56,168 bases of DNA from Micractinium sp. NFX-FRZ (lineage: Eukaryota; Chlorophyta; Trebouxiophyceae; Chlorellales; Chlorellaceae). Where the stretch lies: positions 64,001-120,168 of the forward strand of contig CM055507.1 of the NCBI GenBank assembly GCA_029339195.1, given 5' to 3'. The position numbers and the translations under genes were made by a program. Of this stretch, positions 33,298-42,841 are shown in pieces. The notes beneath the pieces are model-generated. The model was given only the letters and a program-made list of their open reading frames with translations, had not been told where the DNA came from and ran no database searches. Numbering within the stretch: position 1 is the first letter of the stretch; every line of letters starts with the position of its first letter.

Positions 33298-33669
33298 TTA
33301 TTTTGGACGTTTGACACCGTATTTAGAACGGCTTTGACCACGATCTTTAACACCTGCAGAATCTAAAGTACCACGAACAATATGATAGCGAACTCCAGGT
33401 AAATCTTTTACTCTTCCACCACGAACTAAAACTACAGAGTGTTCTTGTAAATTATGGCCAATACCCGGAATATATGCAGTCACTTCAAAACCAGATGTAA
33501 GTCGAACACGAGCTACTTTTCGTAAAGCGGAATTAGGTTTCTTTGGTGTAGTTGTGTAAACTCTAGTACAAACACCACGTCGTTGTGGGCAGCTATTTAA
33601 AGCAGGAGATTTTGTCTTTTTTGAAAGACGAGTTCGAGCAGAGCGAACTAATTGTTGAATTGTAGGCAT
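33298..33669 (-). CDS. rps12: Small ribosomal subunit protein uS12
   Basis: 123 residues in one uninterrupted frame; no trans-splicing or intron. The decoding-centre motif [20 protein letters not shown] and [20 protein letters not shown] are intact. ATG at 33669. First gene of the rps12-rps7-tufA unit. Confidence 0.98.
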   Translation of the reverse strand: MPTIQQLVRSARTRLSKKTKSPALNSCPQRRGVCTRVYTTTPKKPNSALRKVARVRLTSGFEVTAYIPGIGHNLQEHSVVLVRGGRVKDLPGVRYHIVRGTLDSAGVKDRGQSRSKYGVKRPK

Positions 33670-34113
33670 AGTTAAAATGTGTCACACTAGACTAAAAATT
33701 TTTATTCATTTGTTTCACTATTTTGTATACAAAAAAAAAGAAAAAATTAGATTCTCTGGCCCCAAATTTGTGTAATTTGGGGAAAATTTTAAAATAAAAT
33801 TTGGAAGCTTTACCTAAAAAGTCTTTCCTGAAATTAACACAAATTCAGACTAAAAAACGGGAACCAAAAACCAAGTTTTTGGTGCTTTTTGTCTTGTTCC
33901 CAAAGATGAATTTTTTGGGACTATTTGCAAAATTTGAGGAAGGAAACAACTTATTCCCAAAAATGATGTTTTTGGGGCAGGTAAAGGAAATATTTTTTTT
34001 GATACAGATTAGAAGAGAACCCATACCAAAAGACTACTTTTGATAAAGGCTCAAAAAATTTTGTGGACTCTCTTTTAACGAAATAACATTATTTTGGTAA
34101 AAGATTAACCCAA
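33670..34113. other. Spacer psaJ-rps12
   Basis: No gene. Hairpins CCCCAAATTTGTGTAATTTGGGG (about 33760-33782), ACCAAAAAC-CAA-GTTTTTGGT (about 33862-33882) and CCCAAAAATGATGTTTTTGGGG (about 33956-33977). Confidence 0.55.
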
Positions 34114-34239
34114 TTAAAAAGCAGCAATTAAAGCATCAGGGAAAAATCTATTGATCTCAATTAAGAGACCAGCGACAACAGTTAAACTTACTAAAGTTAA
34201 AACTGGTGCTGTTGATAAATATGTAGTAAAATCTTTCAT
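34114..34239 (-). CDS. psaJ: Photosystem I subunit IX (PsaJ)
   Basis: 41 residues, [20 protein letters not shown], then [21 protein letters not shown]. Single helix with the conserved [13 protein letters not shown] precedes the ATG at 34239. Contacts PsaF and the plastocyanin/cytochrome c6 docking side. Confidence 0.97.
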   Translation of the reverse strand: MKDFTTYLSTAPVLTLVSLTVVAGLLIEINRFFPDALIAAF

Positions 34240-34615
34240 TTGAAAAGTCTCCCTTTTTTTTGTTTTGAGCTGGCCCCAAATTTGTCAAATTTGGGGAAGG
34301 CAAAATGTAAATAGAAATTAATCTACAACTATCTACCTATGTGAAAATTTTCAAAAAAATCAACTACTCTTTAAAGTCTCTTTGTGAGAAAAACGACTAG
34401 ATTTCCTAAACAGTCTGTATTAAGAACCCACGTTAATACCCAAAAAAGCTGTTTAAGCCCAAATTGACTAAATTTGGTCTGAAAAAAAATTTTTTAGTTC
34501 TAACGATGACTTTACCAAAAACAATGTTTAATACCAAAAACATCATTTTTGGGAAACAACGAGACACTTGAAAAAAGTTTATCTCTTATGTAGACTAAAA
34601 AGAGTAATGATCTCT

Positions 34616-34689
34616 CGGGATGTAGCGCAGTTTGGTAGCGCTCCTGTTTTGGGAACAGGAGGTCGCAGGTTCGAATCCTGTCATCCCGA
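34616..34689 (+). tRNA. trnP-UGG: trnP-UGG
   Basis: Acceptor CGGGATG/CATCCCG, anticodon stem CCTGT/ACAGG with loop TTTGGGA (TGG), T arm GCAGG-TTCGAAT-CCTGT. Discriminator A at 34689, directly followed by trnW. Confidence 0.95.
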
Positions 34690-34762
34690 ACGCCTTTAGT
34701 TCAGTTGGTAGAACGCAGGTTTCCAAAACCTGATGTCGTGGGTTCAAGTCCTACAAGGCGTG
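34690..34762 (+). tRNA. trnW-CCA: trnW-CCA
   Basis: Acceptor ACGCCTT/AAGGCGT, anticodon stem CAGGT/ACCTG with loop TTCCAAA (CCA), T arm GTGGG-TTCAAGT-CCTAC. Discriminator G. No spacer separates it from trnP. Confidence 0.95.
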
Positions 34763-35206
34763 AAAACGTTTCTTTCTTTTATTTTCTCAAAAAAAAGTTC
34801 AGTTTGGTAGTTTTTTATTTTTAAGAATTCATAAAATTATTAATTCTTCCTACTATTACTAAAATTTGTATCTTATGACACTTAGGCGATTTGCTTGAAA
34901 AGAGCCAGAAAACTTCATTTATTAAATTCTGTATTAATTTATGAAAAAAGAAACCAATCTAATTGGAACGAAAAACCTTATTTTAGGTCGAATTTACCAA
35001 AAAATAAAAAATGGATCGTTTTTTCTTAACCTTTTGAAAAAACCTAGTGTTAAAGTGTTTACCAAATTATGTTAATTTCGTTGTAAGCGACCACTATTCC
35101 AATTTTTTTTTTCAAATTCAGGACAACTACTGATAAAACGTAGATTTGTGTCACTGGGAGGCCTGAAATTCAGGCACTTTGAGACATAGACAGCACAAGC
35201 AGCTAT
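34763..35206. other. Spacer trnW-rps18 (convergent)
   Basis: No gene and few clear palindromes; it is one of the less repeat-rich spacers. Confidence 0.5.
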
Positions 35207-35524
35207 TTAAAAAGAGGGTTTCCCTGTAATTTCATAATTAACAAATGGCAATAATCCACCCATTCGAGCTCTTTTGATTGCATTTGCCATTACACGTTGT
35301 TGTTTTGCTGTTAATCCTGTGGCTCTTCTAGATAAAATTTTTCCTTGCGGACTAATAAATTTTACTAATAATTTGGTATTTTTATAATCAATTGTATAAC
35401 GAGGAGCTGGTTGTGTTGTAGTCGAACTATCAACTTGACCTTTTTTAGGAATTAAAACAGGAATAACTTTACGTCGGTTTTTGAAAGATTTTAGAGTTCT
35501 TCGTTTTTGCTGAATTCCAGCCAT
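35207..35524 (-). CDS. rps18: Small ribosomal subunit protein bS18
   Basis: 105 residues from the ATG at 35524 ([20 protein letters not shown]). GGAGG at 35536-35540 fits this start; the ATG at 35542 overlaps that site. Core motif [20 protein letters not shown] and [21 protein letters not shown] present. Confidence 0.95.
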   Translation of the reverse strand: MAGIQQKRRTLKSFKNRRKVIPVLIPKKGQVDSSTTTQPAPRYTIDYKNTKLLVKFISPQGKILSRRATGLTAKQQRVMANAIKRARMGGLLPFVNYEITGKPSF

Positions 35525-35794
35525 TGCATTTTTTACCTCCATCTTGATGTAGAAATTTTGTTCTTTCTGGTGACACCTTGGTGATTGCCCCAAAAATAAT
35601 ATTTTTGGGATTACCTCCGTTTTACCAATAAAATTTGTTGAAGAGTTTGTTTGGACAAAAACCTATATTAACCCCAATTATGCGGGTTTGCTAGGCTGAG
35701 CTCCTCCAACCTTCTTAAAACCAAAAACTTTGTTTTTGGGACCTGTTGGCCTCAAATTTTGCCAATTTGAGGAAGGTAAAGAAACAAATTTTAA

Positions 35795-36142
35795 TTAATT
35801 TTTTACTAATAAAACTAACTGTTCAAAAGCTTGTTGATCACGAAGTGCAACTTGGCTTAAAACTTTTCTATTAAGTTGAATTCCAGCTTTTTTCAAATTA
35901 TGACGAAATTCATTATAATTTAATCCATAAGAACGAGCTGCAGCATTGAGACGAGTAATCCAAAGCCCACAAAATTCACGTTTTTTTTGTTGACGATCGC
36001 GATATGAATAACTTAAAGCCTTCATTGTTTGTTGCTGCGCAGTTCTAAAGAGTTTTGACGATGAACCTCGAAAACCTGAAGCTAATTTTAGAACTTGTTT
36101 TCTCCGTTTTCGGGCTACATTGCCTCGTTTTACTCGAGTCAT
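35795..36142 (-). CDS. rpl20: Large ribosomal subunit protein bL20
   Basis: 115 residues, [20 protein letters not shown], then [21 protein letters not shown]. The frame opens at a TTG three codons earlier, but ATG 36142 with AAGGA upstream is the normal start. rpl20-rps18 are adjacent as in other plastids. Confidence 0.97.
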   Translation of the reverse strand: MTRVKRGNVARKRRKQVLKLASGFRGSSSKLFRTAQQQTMKALSYSYRDRQQKKREFCGLWITRLNAAARSYGLNYNEFRHNLKKAGIQLNRKVLSQVALRDQQAFEQLVLLVKN

Positions 36143-36792
36143 ATTTAGCAATCCTTTTTTAATAAATTTTTTTTATAAAACACAATCAGAAAAAAATTTT
36201 TCTTCCCATGATATGTTTATCACATAAGGGGTAGTAGAATCAAAAATTAAATTAGAACATGAATGAAATTGGCCCGTTCCAAAATTCTGAGAGTTTTGGA
36301 CAACCTTTTAATTTCTTTCTCAAATTTTGTAAAAATTTGAGACCAGGTGTATTAGTTATTTTGAGAGATTCATCATGGTAATTTGTTCACGAAAAATTTT
36401 TTGAAATTGTTAAAATAGCGTTTCTATCTACTCTTTGATCTTAATAAACAAGGTAAACTCATTTTATATTAAAGTCAAAACGAGTTGTCCCTAAAACCCG
36501 TGACTTTTTCTTTTTCCCAATTTGAAAGACTTGAGACTAAACAATATTGCCCTAAATTTTTAAAAATGGAGAAAAGGAGTCATTTAGTAATTTGGTTGTA
36601 ACTCTTCTAAATTAACTAATCTAGTAGATTTGGAAGATAAGCTAGTAACTAAAAAATTAAAAGGAAAATATCCTTTTAATTTTTACCAATAGAAGGGTTT
36701 TACTTGATAGAATTTGACGATAAAAACAATGTTTTTGTCAAAAATTGCAAATAGAATGTATTTTCATTCTAGTGTTTTATAGAAAACTTGTC
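36143..36792. other. Spacer trnE-rpl20
   Basis: No gene. A 13-bp hairpin AAAATTAAAAGGA-N5-TCCTTTTAATTTT (36653-36683) downstream of trnE, and weak CTCAAATTTTG..AAATTTGAG copies near 36321-36342. Confidence 0.55.
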
Positions 36793-36865
36793 TACCCCCA
36801 GGGGAATTCGAATCCCCGTTTCCTCCGTGAAAGGGAGATGTCCTAGGCCTCTAGACGATGGGGGC
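36793..36865 (-). tRNA. trnE-UUC: trnE-UUC
   Basis: Minus strand: acceptor GCCCCCA/TGGGGGT, anticodon stem TCTCC/GGAGG with loop CTTTCAC (TTC), T arm GGGGA-TTCGAAT-TCCCC. Discriminator A. In plastids this tRNA also feeds glutamate into tetrapyrrole (chlorophyll) synthesis. Confidence 0.96.
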
Positions 36866-36985
36866 TGAGAGTTAAAACGTAATTAAGTAGTTTTTATAGT
36901 AAAATATTTGATTTCTTTTGTCAAGCTGTATTGTTTCATTTTATCCTTACTTAACAAGAAGTTTATTCATCAAAATTATTACTGG

Positions 36986-37058
36986 AGCGGAGGTAGGATT
37001 CGAACCCACGGCCTTAAGGTTATGAGCCTTACGAGCTACCAGACTGCTCTACTCCGCT
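36986..37058 (-). tRNA. trnfM-CAU: trnfM-CAU (initiator)
   Basis: Minus strand: GCGGAGTAGAGCAGTCTGGT, anticodon stem GGCTC-type arm with three-G/C pairs beside loop CTCATAA (CAT), T arm GTGGG-TTCGAAT-CCTAC. The body is that of the bacterial-type initiator. Position 1 is A and position 72 is T, so a weak A-U pair replaces the usual C-A mismatch that marks initiators. Confidence 0.93.
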
Positions 37059-37394
37059 TTCTTTTTGTTTAATTTATAAACATCTTACTAAATTGAAAAA
37101 ATTTTGTCAACTGACTCCCCAAATTTGAAAAATTTGGGAAATAAAGCAGCATGGATAAGTGTATTAAAATAAAAATCATATTTTTTAAATAAAATTTTAA
37201 CTCTTCAAGGCTCAAAAAAGAAACACTTTACTAGTATCTATAATGTTGAGAACGGAATCAATTGCACTAACAAAAAAGGTATGTTATCCTTAATGAAAGA
37301 AAACTCAAAAACAAAAACAAAAGTAAAAAACACAGTTTTTGGTTCAGGTTCTCTATTTATGTTAAAACTAACACGAACGGTCTGGTTTTAGAAT
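37059..37394. other. Spacer trnfM-trnG
   Basis: No gene. A palindrome CCCCAAATTTGAAAAATTTGGG near 37117-37138 and AT-rich sequence; these tRNAs are divergently transcribed, so it should contain promoters, none convincing. Confidence 0.5.
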
Positions 37395-37466
37395 GCGGGT
37401 ATAGCTCAGTGGTAGAGCGGCACCTTGCCAAGGTGCATGTCGCGCGTTCGAATCGCGTTACCCGCT
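37395..37466 (+). tRNA. trnG-GCC: trnG-GCC
   Basis: Acceptor GCGGGTA/TACCCGC, D arm GCTC..GAGC, anticodon stem GCACC/GGTGC with loop TTGCCAA (GCC), T arm GCGCG-TTCGAAT-CGCGT. Its first 44 bases recur at the window start on the other strand. Confidence 0.95.
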
Positions 37467-37504
37467 TAGATCCCGTCAAAACCTGGGTATCTAAACAAAT
37501 TATT

Positions 37505-37591
37505 GGAAAGGTGGCAGAGCGGTTGAATGCATCGGTTTTGAAAACCGACGTAGTTGTGAGACTACCGGGGGTTCGAATCCCCCCCTTTCCG
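37505..37591 (+). tRNA. trnS-UGA: trnS-UGA
   Basis: Class II tRNA: acceptor GGAAAGG/CCTTTCC, anticodon stem TCGGT/ACCGA with loop TTTGAAA (TGA), variable arm around GTAGTTGTGAGACTAC, T arm GGGGG-TTCGAAT-CCCCC. Discriminator G. Confidence 0.95.
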
Positions 37592-37977
37592 GAATCTCAA
37601 CTTTAATTTTTTAAAACTCTTAACAAGAGGATGTAAAAAAGACTTCCCCCAAAAACTTTGTTTTTGAGAATAGGTAAACTCATTTTTTTAATTTTCTAGT
37701 TTTAATCTCAATTATTCTTTCCCTTACACTCCCAAAAACTTCGTGTTTGGGGCTTCAGCTTGTTGGCCCCAAATTTGAAAAATTTGGGGAAGTTTAATTG
37801 CCAAGTGTTTTAAAAACTTTTTTCTTTTTTTTATTTTACGATACAATAGTAAAAGAAATGAGAAAAAACTCTTTTTTCGAAAAGAGTCTAAATTATTTTT
37901 GTTACAAGCTTCATAAATTTGAAGTTCATAAACCAAAAAGTGCGAAGCACTTACTAAGAGTAAGGAGTAAATTTTCA
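37592..37977. other. Spacer trnS-UGA to psbM
   Basis: No gene. Palindromes CCCCAAAAACTTTGTTTTTGAG (about 37647-37668), CCCAAAAACTTCGTGTTTGGGG (about 37732-37753) and CCCCAAATTTGAAAAATTTGGGG (about 37767-37789); an AGTGC-GAA-GCACT hairpin lies close to the psbM ribosome-binding site. Confidence 0.6.
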
Positions 37978-38082
37978 ATGGAAGTCAATATCCTCGGCGT
38001 GATTGCAACTGCTTTATTTATTATTATCCCAACATCTTTTCTTTTAATTCTTTATGTAAAAACTGCAAGTCAAGAACAATAA
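37978..38082 (+). CDS. psbM: Photosystem II protein M
   Basis: 34 residues: [20 protein letters not shown], then [15 protein letters not shown] single-span protein at the PSII dimer interface. AAGGAG (37962-37967) precedes the ATG. Several chlorophyte lineages have lost psbM. Confidence 0.97.
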
Positions 38083-38469
38083 AATTTTCTTAAGCAAATA
38101 CTTAGAGAATCTCTAAAATTTTGTTAATTTATGAGGCAAAACCCTGTTTTTGTCACCATAAACCCAAATTCTGGAATTTTATGATAGTGACCTCTAAAAA
38201 GAACAATCTTTTTAAATTGAATTCTGTCGTTTCAATTTCTTTGAGTTCTCTTAAATTCTACTCAAATTGATTAGCTAACTAGAACCTGTCCCAAAAACAG
38301 GGTGATCCCAAATTTACCAGATTTGGGACAGGGAGTAAATCAATATTTTTAGAGAAATATAACCAAATGGAAACATTTTGGTTAAAAAAAACATTAGGGT
38401 GACAAAGTTTTTGTCAGCCGAACCAATTATTTTTATAGTTGGTAGAAGTTTTATTCGCACTATTTTTTT
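38083..38469. other. Spacer psbM-trnY
   Basis: No gene. A compact group of repeats, TGTCCCAAAAACAGGG followed by ATCCCAAATTTACCAGATTTGGGACA (about 38286-38332), where the outer TGTCCCA/TGGGACA and inner CCCAAAT/ATTTGGG can pair. Confidence 0.55.
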
Positions 38470-38551
38470 TGGGCCGAGCTGGATTTGAACCAGCGTAGGC
38501 AAAGCCAGCGGATTTACAATCCGCCCCCATTAACCACTCGGGCATCGACCC
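38470..38551 (-). tRNA. trnY-GUA: trnY-GUA
   Basis: Class II tRNA on the minus strand: acceptor GGGTCGA/TCGGCCC (one G-T), anticodon stem GCGGA/TCCGC with loop TTGTAAA (GTA), long variable arm, T arm GCTGG-TTCAAAT-CCAGC. Discriminator A. Confidence 0.95.
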
Positions 38552-38725
38552 TCAAATTTCTAACTAGTAAATCAACTATTGAACGGTAAAGCTCAAAAAA
38601 ACTGTTTTGTTTTTTGTTTTTTTTACTATTCCTAATCTTTAGTCTACTAAAGAAAAAAACAAAAAACAACTCGTGTTTTTTGTTTTTTTTAGTACAATAA
38701 AACTAAATTTTGTAATCAACTTTTA

Positions 38726-39071
38726 GGGGATATGGCGGAATCGGTAGACGCAACGGACTTAAAGGTACAACTTCACTCATTTTTGAGCCTTTAAAAGGAA
38801 ACTTTTAAAGTGAATGCTCTCAAATTCAGGGAAATTCATAAGAAATTTTTCAATATGAGCGATCCTGAGTCAATTTAAAGCTCTGACACAAATTCTTTGA
38901 ATTTGTGAACAGTTAAATCTTTAAAAGGTGCAGAGACTCGACGGGAGCTATCCTATCAATTGACTTAAGTATTTCTTGAGTCACGCTAGAGGATAAAGAG
39001 AGAGTCCAGTTTCACAATCTGAAAATCCGTTGGTTCATTGAACCGTGAGAGTTCAAGTCTCTCTATCCCCA
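38726..39071 (+). tRNA. trnL-UAA: trnL-UAA, split by a group I intron
   Basis: 5' exon 38726-38760 (GGGGATATGGCGGAATCGGT..GGACTT) and 3' exon 39022-39070 (AAAATCCGTTGG..CTCTATCCCC), discriminator A at 39071. The joined loop is CTTAAAA with anticodon TAA. The intron interrupts the anticodon after its first base, the ancestral cyanobacterial/plastid position. Confidence 0.97.
38761..39021 (+). other. Group I intron of trnL-UAA
   Basis: 261 bp with conserved core elements in order: P (AATTCAGGGAAA), Q (ATCCTGAGTCAA), R (GTGCAGAGACTCGACGGGAG) and S (AAGAGAGAGTCC), ending in the required G. No open frame for an endonuclease. This intron was inherited from the cyanobacterial ancestor and is the only intron seen in the window. 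Confidence 0.95.
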
Positions 39072-39182
39072 AATTGAATTTCAATTTAAAAAAACTAGAT
39101 TCATTTTCTAACTTTTTTTTGAAAGGATACCATTGTAGTGCTTCAACTCTTTCTCAAAAATAAAATTTTTACTAACCTCTTC

Positions 39183-39222
39183 TGACAAAAAGTTTTCAAT
39201 CTAAATTGAAAACTTTTTGTCA
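39183..39222. repeat. 18-bp hairpin downstream of trnL
   Basis: Arms TGACAAAAAGTTTTCAAT (39183-39200) and its exact complement (39205-39222) around CTAA. The outer part is the TGACAAAAA element. Confidence 0.8.
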
Positions 39223-39299
39223 ACACCTTACTCTAATTTTAAGATCACTTTTTTCTATTTTGAGAACAGAATAGAAAAGGAAAAAAAATCCAAGTTTTT

Positions 39300-39319
39300 C
39301 CCAAATGAATTCATTTGGG
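39300..39319. repeat. 20-bp perfect palindrome
   Basis: CCCAAATGAATTCATTTGGG, no spacer, in the trnL-psbH convergent region. A CCCAAAT-ended member with a looped-out centre missing. Confidence 0.85.
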
Positions 39320-39341
39320 GTCAGAAACACGCTTTTTTGTT

Positions 39342-39373
39342 TTTGGTTGAAAAATTTAAATTTTTCAACCAAA
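39342..39373. terminator. 32-bp perfect palindrome 3' of psbH
   Basis: Two 16-nt arms without spacer (left TTTGGTTGAAAAATTT). It ends 20 bp after the psbH stop, so it likely forms the psbH (or psbB-T-H) mRNA end. Confidence 0.65.
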
Positions 39374-39392
39374 TATTTTTTAACGAATATTG

Positions 39393-39635
39393 TTATTTAG
39401 CTAAAGATTCCCAGCTCATTGTAACATCATCAAGAAGAACTGAACTGTTGTAAATTTCTAAAATAATTAGAAGAAAAACTGCAAATAGAGCCATAAAAAT
39501 ACCCATCAATACAGTTGTACCCCAACCAGGAGCCACTTTACCATACTCAGAATTTAAGGGTTTAAGAAGAGTTCCTAATGGAGTAGAAATTCCAGTGTCT
39601 TCTGTTTTTACTTTTGATGTAGTTCCAGTTGCCAT
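39393..39635 (-). CDS. psbH: Photosystem II phosphoprotein PsbH
   Basis: 80 residues from the ATG at 39635 ([20 protein letters not shown]); the extension to 39701 is repeat-derived. [20 protein letters not shown] and one membrane helix are diagnostic. N-terminal threonines are typical phosphorylation sites. Third of the psbB-psbT-psbH unit. Confidence 0.97.
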   Translation of the reverse strand: MATGTTSKVKTEDTGISTPLGTLLKPLNSEYGKVAPGWGTTVLMGIFMALFAVFLLIILEIYNSSVLLDDVTMSWESLAK

Positions 39636-40439
39636 AATTTTTTTGCTCAAATATTTTTGTTTTACTTTCTGTAAAAAAAGAGAACCCCAAAAAAAAAACA
39701 CAAAATTGTTGTCCTCAAATTTGGAAAATTTGAGGAAAGGAACGAGTCCAGAAAATTTCGTTTTTTGTTCCAGTTATCCCACTCAAAATTGCTGCTTTTT
39801 GTTACTAGTAAAAACTAGAAAAAAAACATTGTTTTTAATCTAAATATAATGGTGAAAAAAGTTTAAACTTAAACTACTACTAGAACGAATTTAGGGTTGA
39901 TTCGGAGGTTAAAACTTTTTACGACTTTTCTATAAGTCTATTATATAATAAGTTTTCAATTAGAAAAAAGTTTTAGCTAGATTTACTGTGCGCAAAAAAG
40001 CTCTAAATGTGTCCCAGATTTAATAAATTTGGGACAGGAACAAAAAACGATATTTTTAGCAAAGAAAAGACCTGTTTAATAAAAAAAGGTAGGTCGGTTT
40101 AAAAAAAGGTTTTCATTTAAATTTTATGTTGAATTTTATTTTTTCAGATTAAAATATGTTTTCAACTAAATGAAATTTTTTTGTTAAAATGAAAATAAGA
40201 AAAAAATTTATTTTTATTTTGTTTTGACTAATTTATTCTTAGTAAAAGATTTGTCTTAAATAAGACTTATTTTTAATTCGGCAGAAGCTGGACTAAACCT
40301 CTAATTAAAAACCAAATTCTGTAACAAAAACGAAGTTGCAATCAAAAATGTTATTTTTTGTACAATGCCGTATTGTTTTTTAAAAAAGTGTTTTTGGTCC
40401 TTTTATTCTCACAATTTAGTAAATAATCATTTAGTTATT
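39636..40439. other. Spacer psbH-psbN
   Basis: No gene. It is longer than usual for this cluster. Palindromes CCTCAAATTTGGAAAATTTGAGG (about 39714-39736) and GTCCCAGATTTAATAAATTTGGGAC (about 40012-40036). The psbN promoter should lie at 40.1-40.4 kb; no clear pair was assigned. Confidence 0.55.
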
Positions 40440-40574
40440 ATGGAAAGTCCTGCTTTTTTCTTTACCATTTTTTTATGGTGTTTATTATTAAGTATTACTG
40501 GTTATTCTATTTATGTTGGATTTGGTCCACCCTCGCAACAACTCCGCGATCCTTTTGAAGAACATGAAGATTAA
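40440..40574 (+). CDS. psbN: PsbN (photosystem biogenesis factor)
   Basis: 44 residues: [20 protein letters not shown], then [24 protein letters not shown]. It is encoded opposite psbT and psbH, the conserved arrangement. PsbN is not a PSII structural subunit but is needed for PSII repair and assembly. Confidence 0.97.
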   Translation: MESPAFFFTIFLWCLLLSITGYSIYVGFGPPSQQLRDPFEEHED

Positions 40575-40666
40575 GGTGTCGCAAATCGCGTAATGAATTT
40601 AACAGAAAAATCTACCCTTTCTTCAAATTTGTGAAAAGGGGGGTAGAACCCCGATCTGTAAATTTG

Positions 40667-40696
40667 GAACCTGTGAGTTTTAAAACTCACAGGTTC
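40667..40696. terminator. 30-bp perfect palindrome between convergent psbN and psbT
   Basis: Two 15-nt arms GAACCTGTGAGTTTT and complement with no spacer. It lies 92 bp after psbN and 37 bp after psbT on opposite strands, so it can fold in either transcript as a bidirectional 3' element. GC-richer and unrelated to the CCCAAA families. Confidence 0.75.
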
Positions 40697-40733
40697 TCTT
40701 TAATTTCGTTTCTCCGAAAGCAAAATAAACAGT

Positions 40734-40829
40734 TTATTTTACAATACGTGGAGGTTCTCTAAAGAAAATAGCGAAAAAGATAATACCTAATGTTCCAACT
40801 AATAAAAAAGTATAAACTAATGCTTCCAT
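40734..40829 (-). CDS. psbT: Photosystem II protein T
   Basis: 31 residues, [20 protein letters not shown], then [11 protein letters not shown]. Single helix at the PSII dimer interface. AAAGGA precedes the ATG at 40829. Confidence 0.97.
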
Positions 40830-40948
40830 AGAAAAAATTTCCTTTGGTTAGTAACAAAACACTGTTTTAACTAGAAAAAAAGAGAAAACGTGCTTGTATA
40901 GAAAAGTGAAAAAAATTAGACCAAAATTTCACAAAAAAAAATCAGAAC

Positions 40949-40987
40949 AAAACTATTACCAAAAACGAAGTTTTTGGTAATAGTTTT
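40949..40987. repeat. 18-bp hairpin between psbB and psbT
   Basis: Arms 40949-40966 and 40970-40987 pair perfectly around GAA; the tip is ACCAAAAAC-GAA-GTTTTTGGT. In the co-transcribed psbB-psbT spacer. Confidence 0.8.
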
Positions 40988-41127
40988 TGTCACTATTTAT
41001 TCCAAATTACTTCCCTTCCCCAAAATTGATAAATTTAGGATTACCTGAAATAGTTTGGGATTCTCTGAAACAATTGGGACTAACCCAGATTCTAGTGTTT
41101 TAATTGTAAAAAAATGGAAAAAAAAAT

Positions 41128-42654
41128 TTACACAGATTGGCGACGAGTTGAAGTATCACCAAGTTTTAAGAATGCACCAAATTCTACTTGTTCATCTAAA
41201 TCTGCATCAATACCTGCAAATACATCGCGGAAAATTGTTCGCGCACCATGCCAGATATGACCAAAGAAGAAAAGAAGGGCAAAACATAAATGTGCAAACG
41301 TAAACCAACCACGTGGGCTTGTACGGAATACACCATCTGATTGTAGAGTTGCACGATCAAATTCGAAAATTTCTCCTAATTGAGCACGTCGGGCATACTT
41401 TTTAACTGTTGCTGGATCACTAAATGTTACACCATCTAATTCACCACCGTAGAATGTTACAGAAACGCCTACTTGTTCAATACTGTATTTAGATTCAGAA
41501 CGACGGAAAGGAACATCCGCACGGACAATGCCATCTTTATCTACAAGAACTACAGGGAATGTTTCAAAGAATGTAGGCATACGACGAACGAAAAGCTCGT
41601 TACCTTGTTTATCTTTGAAAACAGCATGACCTAACCAGCCGACTGCAATACCATCTCCACTGTTCATAGCACCTGCACGGAAAAGACCACCTTTAGCAGG
41701 GTTGTTTCCGATGTAATCGTAGAATGCTAATTTTTCAGGAATTTCTGCCCAAGCTTGTGATGCAGATTTGCCTTCAGAAAGACTTGTTTGTACACGACGT
41801 TCGATTTCTTGTTGGAAGAAACCTAAATCCCACTGATAACGAGTAGGACCAAAAAGTTCAATTGGCGTTGCAGCACTACCGTACCACATAGTACCTGATA
41901 CAACAAAAGCTGCCCAGAATACTGCTGCAATACTGCTAGAAAGTACTGTTTCAATGTTACCCATACGAAGACCATTATATAGTCTTTGTGGCGGACGAAC
42001 ACAAAGGTGGAATAAGCCTGCTAAAACACCTAAAATTCCTGCAGCAATGTGGTGAGCTGAAACCCCACCTGGGTTATAAGGATCAAATCCTGTAGCATCC
42101 CAAGAAGGAGCTACTGCTTGAACAGTCCCTGTAATGCCATAAGGATCTGAAACCCAGATACCAGGACCAAAGACACCTGTTACGTGGAAAGCTCCAAAGC
42201 CAAAACAAAGAAGACCTGATAAAAATAAATGGATACCAAAAATTTTTGGAAGATCTAAAGCTGGATTTGACGTTCTTGGATCACGGAAAAGTTCAAGATC
42301 CCAATATACCCAATGCCAAATAGATGCAGCAAAAAGTAAACCTGATAAAATAATGTGAGATGCAGCAACACCTTCATAACTCCAGATACCTGGATTTGCT
42401 GCTGTTTCGCCACTAATAGTCCAGCCACCCCATGATTGAGTGATACCTAAGCGTGTCATAAAAGGTAGTACAAACATACCTTGACGCCACATTGGATTTA
42501 AAACTGGATCAGAAGGATCAAATACAGCAAGCTCGTAAAAAGCCATTGAACCTGCCCAACCAGAAACTAATGAAGTATGCATTAAATGTACAGCAATTAA
42601 ACGACCTGGATCATTTAAAACTACTGTATGAACACGATACCATGGTAAACCCAT
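41128..42654 (-). CDS. psbB: Photosystem II CP47 core antenna protein
   Basis: 508 residues beginning [20 protein letters not shown], six membrane helices with paired histidines, large lumenal loop E between helices 5 and 6 (about residues 260-450), ending STRRQSV. No introns. First gene of psbB-psbT-psbH. Confidence 0.99.
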   Translation of the reverse strand: MGLPWYRVHTVVLNDPGRLIAVHLMHTSLVSGWAGSMAFYELAVFDPSDPVLNPMWRQGMFVLPFMTRLGITQSWGGWTISGETAANPGIWSYEGVAASHIILSGLLFAASIWHWVYWDLELFRDPRTSNPALDLPKIFGIHLFLSGLLCFGFGAFHVTGVFGPGIWVSDPYGITGTVQAVAPSWDATGFDPYNPGGVSAHHIAAGILGVLAGLFHLCVRPPQRLYNGLRMGNIETVLSSSIAAVFWAAFVVSGTMWYGSAATPIELFGPTRYQWDLGFFQQEIERRVQTSLSEGKSASQAWAEIPEKLAFYDYIGNNPAKGGLFRAGAMNSGDGIAVGWLGHAVFKDKQGNELFVRRMPTFFETFPVVLVDKDGIVRADVPFRRSESKYSIEQVGVSVTFYGGELDGVTFSDPATVKKYARRAQLGEIFEFDRATLQSDGVFRTSPRGWFTFAHLCFALLFFFGHIWHGARTIFRDVFAGIDADLDEQVEFGAFLKLGDTSTRRQSV

Positions 42655-42811
42655 CGCAATTCTCTCTTTTTTTTGGTTTTTTTACTTTCTTTCTTTTCAT
42701 GTGAAGTTCTTCCAAAAACGGAGTTTTTGGGGCCAGCATTTTTTATGAGAAAACACGATTTTTTCTCACTTAAATAAACGTGAAACCTCACACTTAGTTT
42801 TTCTTCTTTCT

Positions 42812-42841
42812 AGTATAACACAGCTTTGTTTTTTCTTGTAA
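42812..42841 (-). promoter_or_regulatory. Putative promoter of psbB
   Basis: Minus strand TTACAA (42841-42836), an 18-bp spacer, TATACT (42817-42812). The leader would be about 150 nt. Confidence 0.5.

Larger units (their letters stand above)
39072..39392. other. Spacer trnL-psbH (convergent)
   Basis: No gene; it carries three strong palindromes listed separately (39183-39222, 39300-39319, 39342-39373). Confidence 0.65.
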
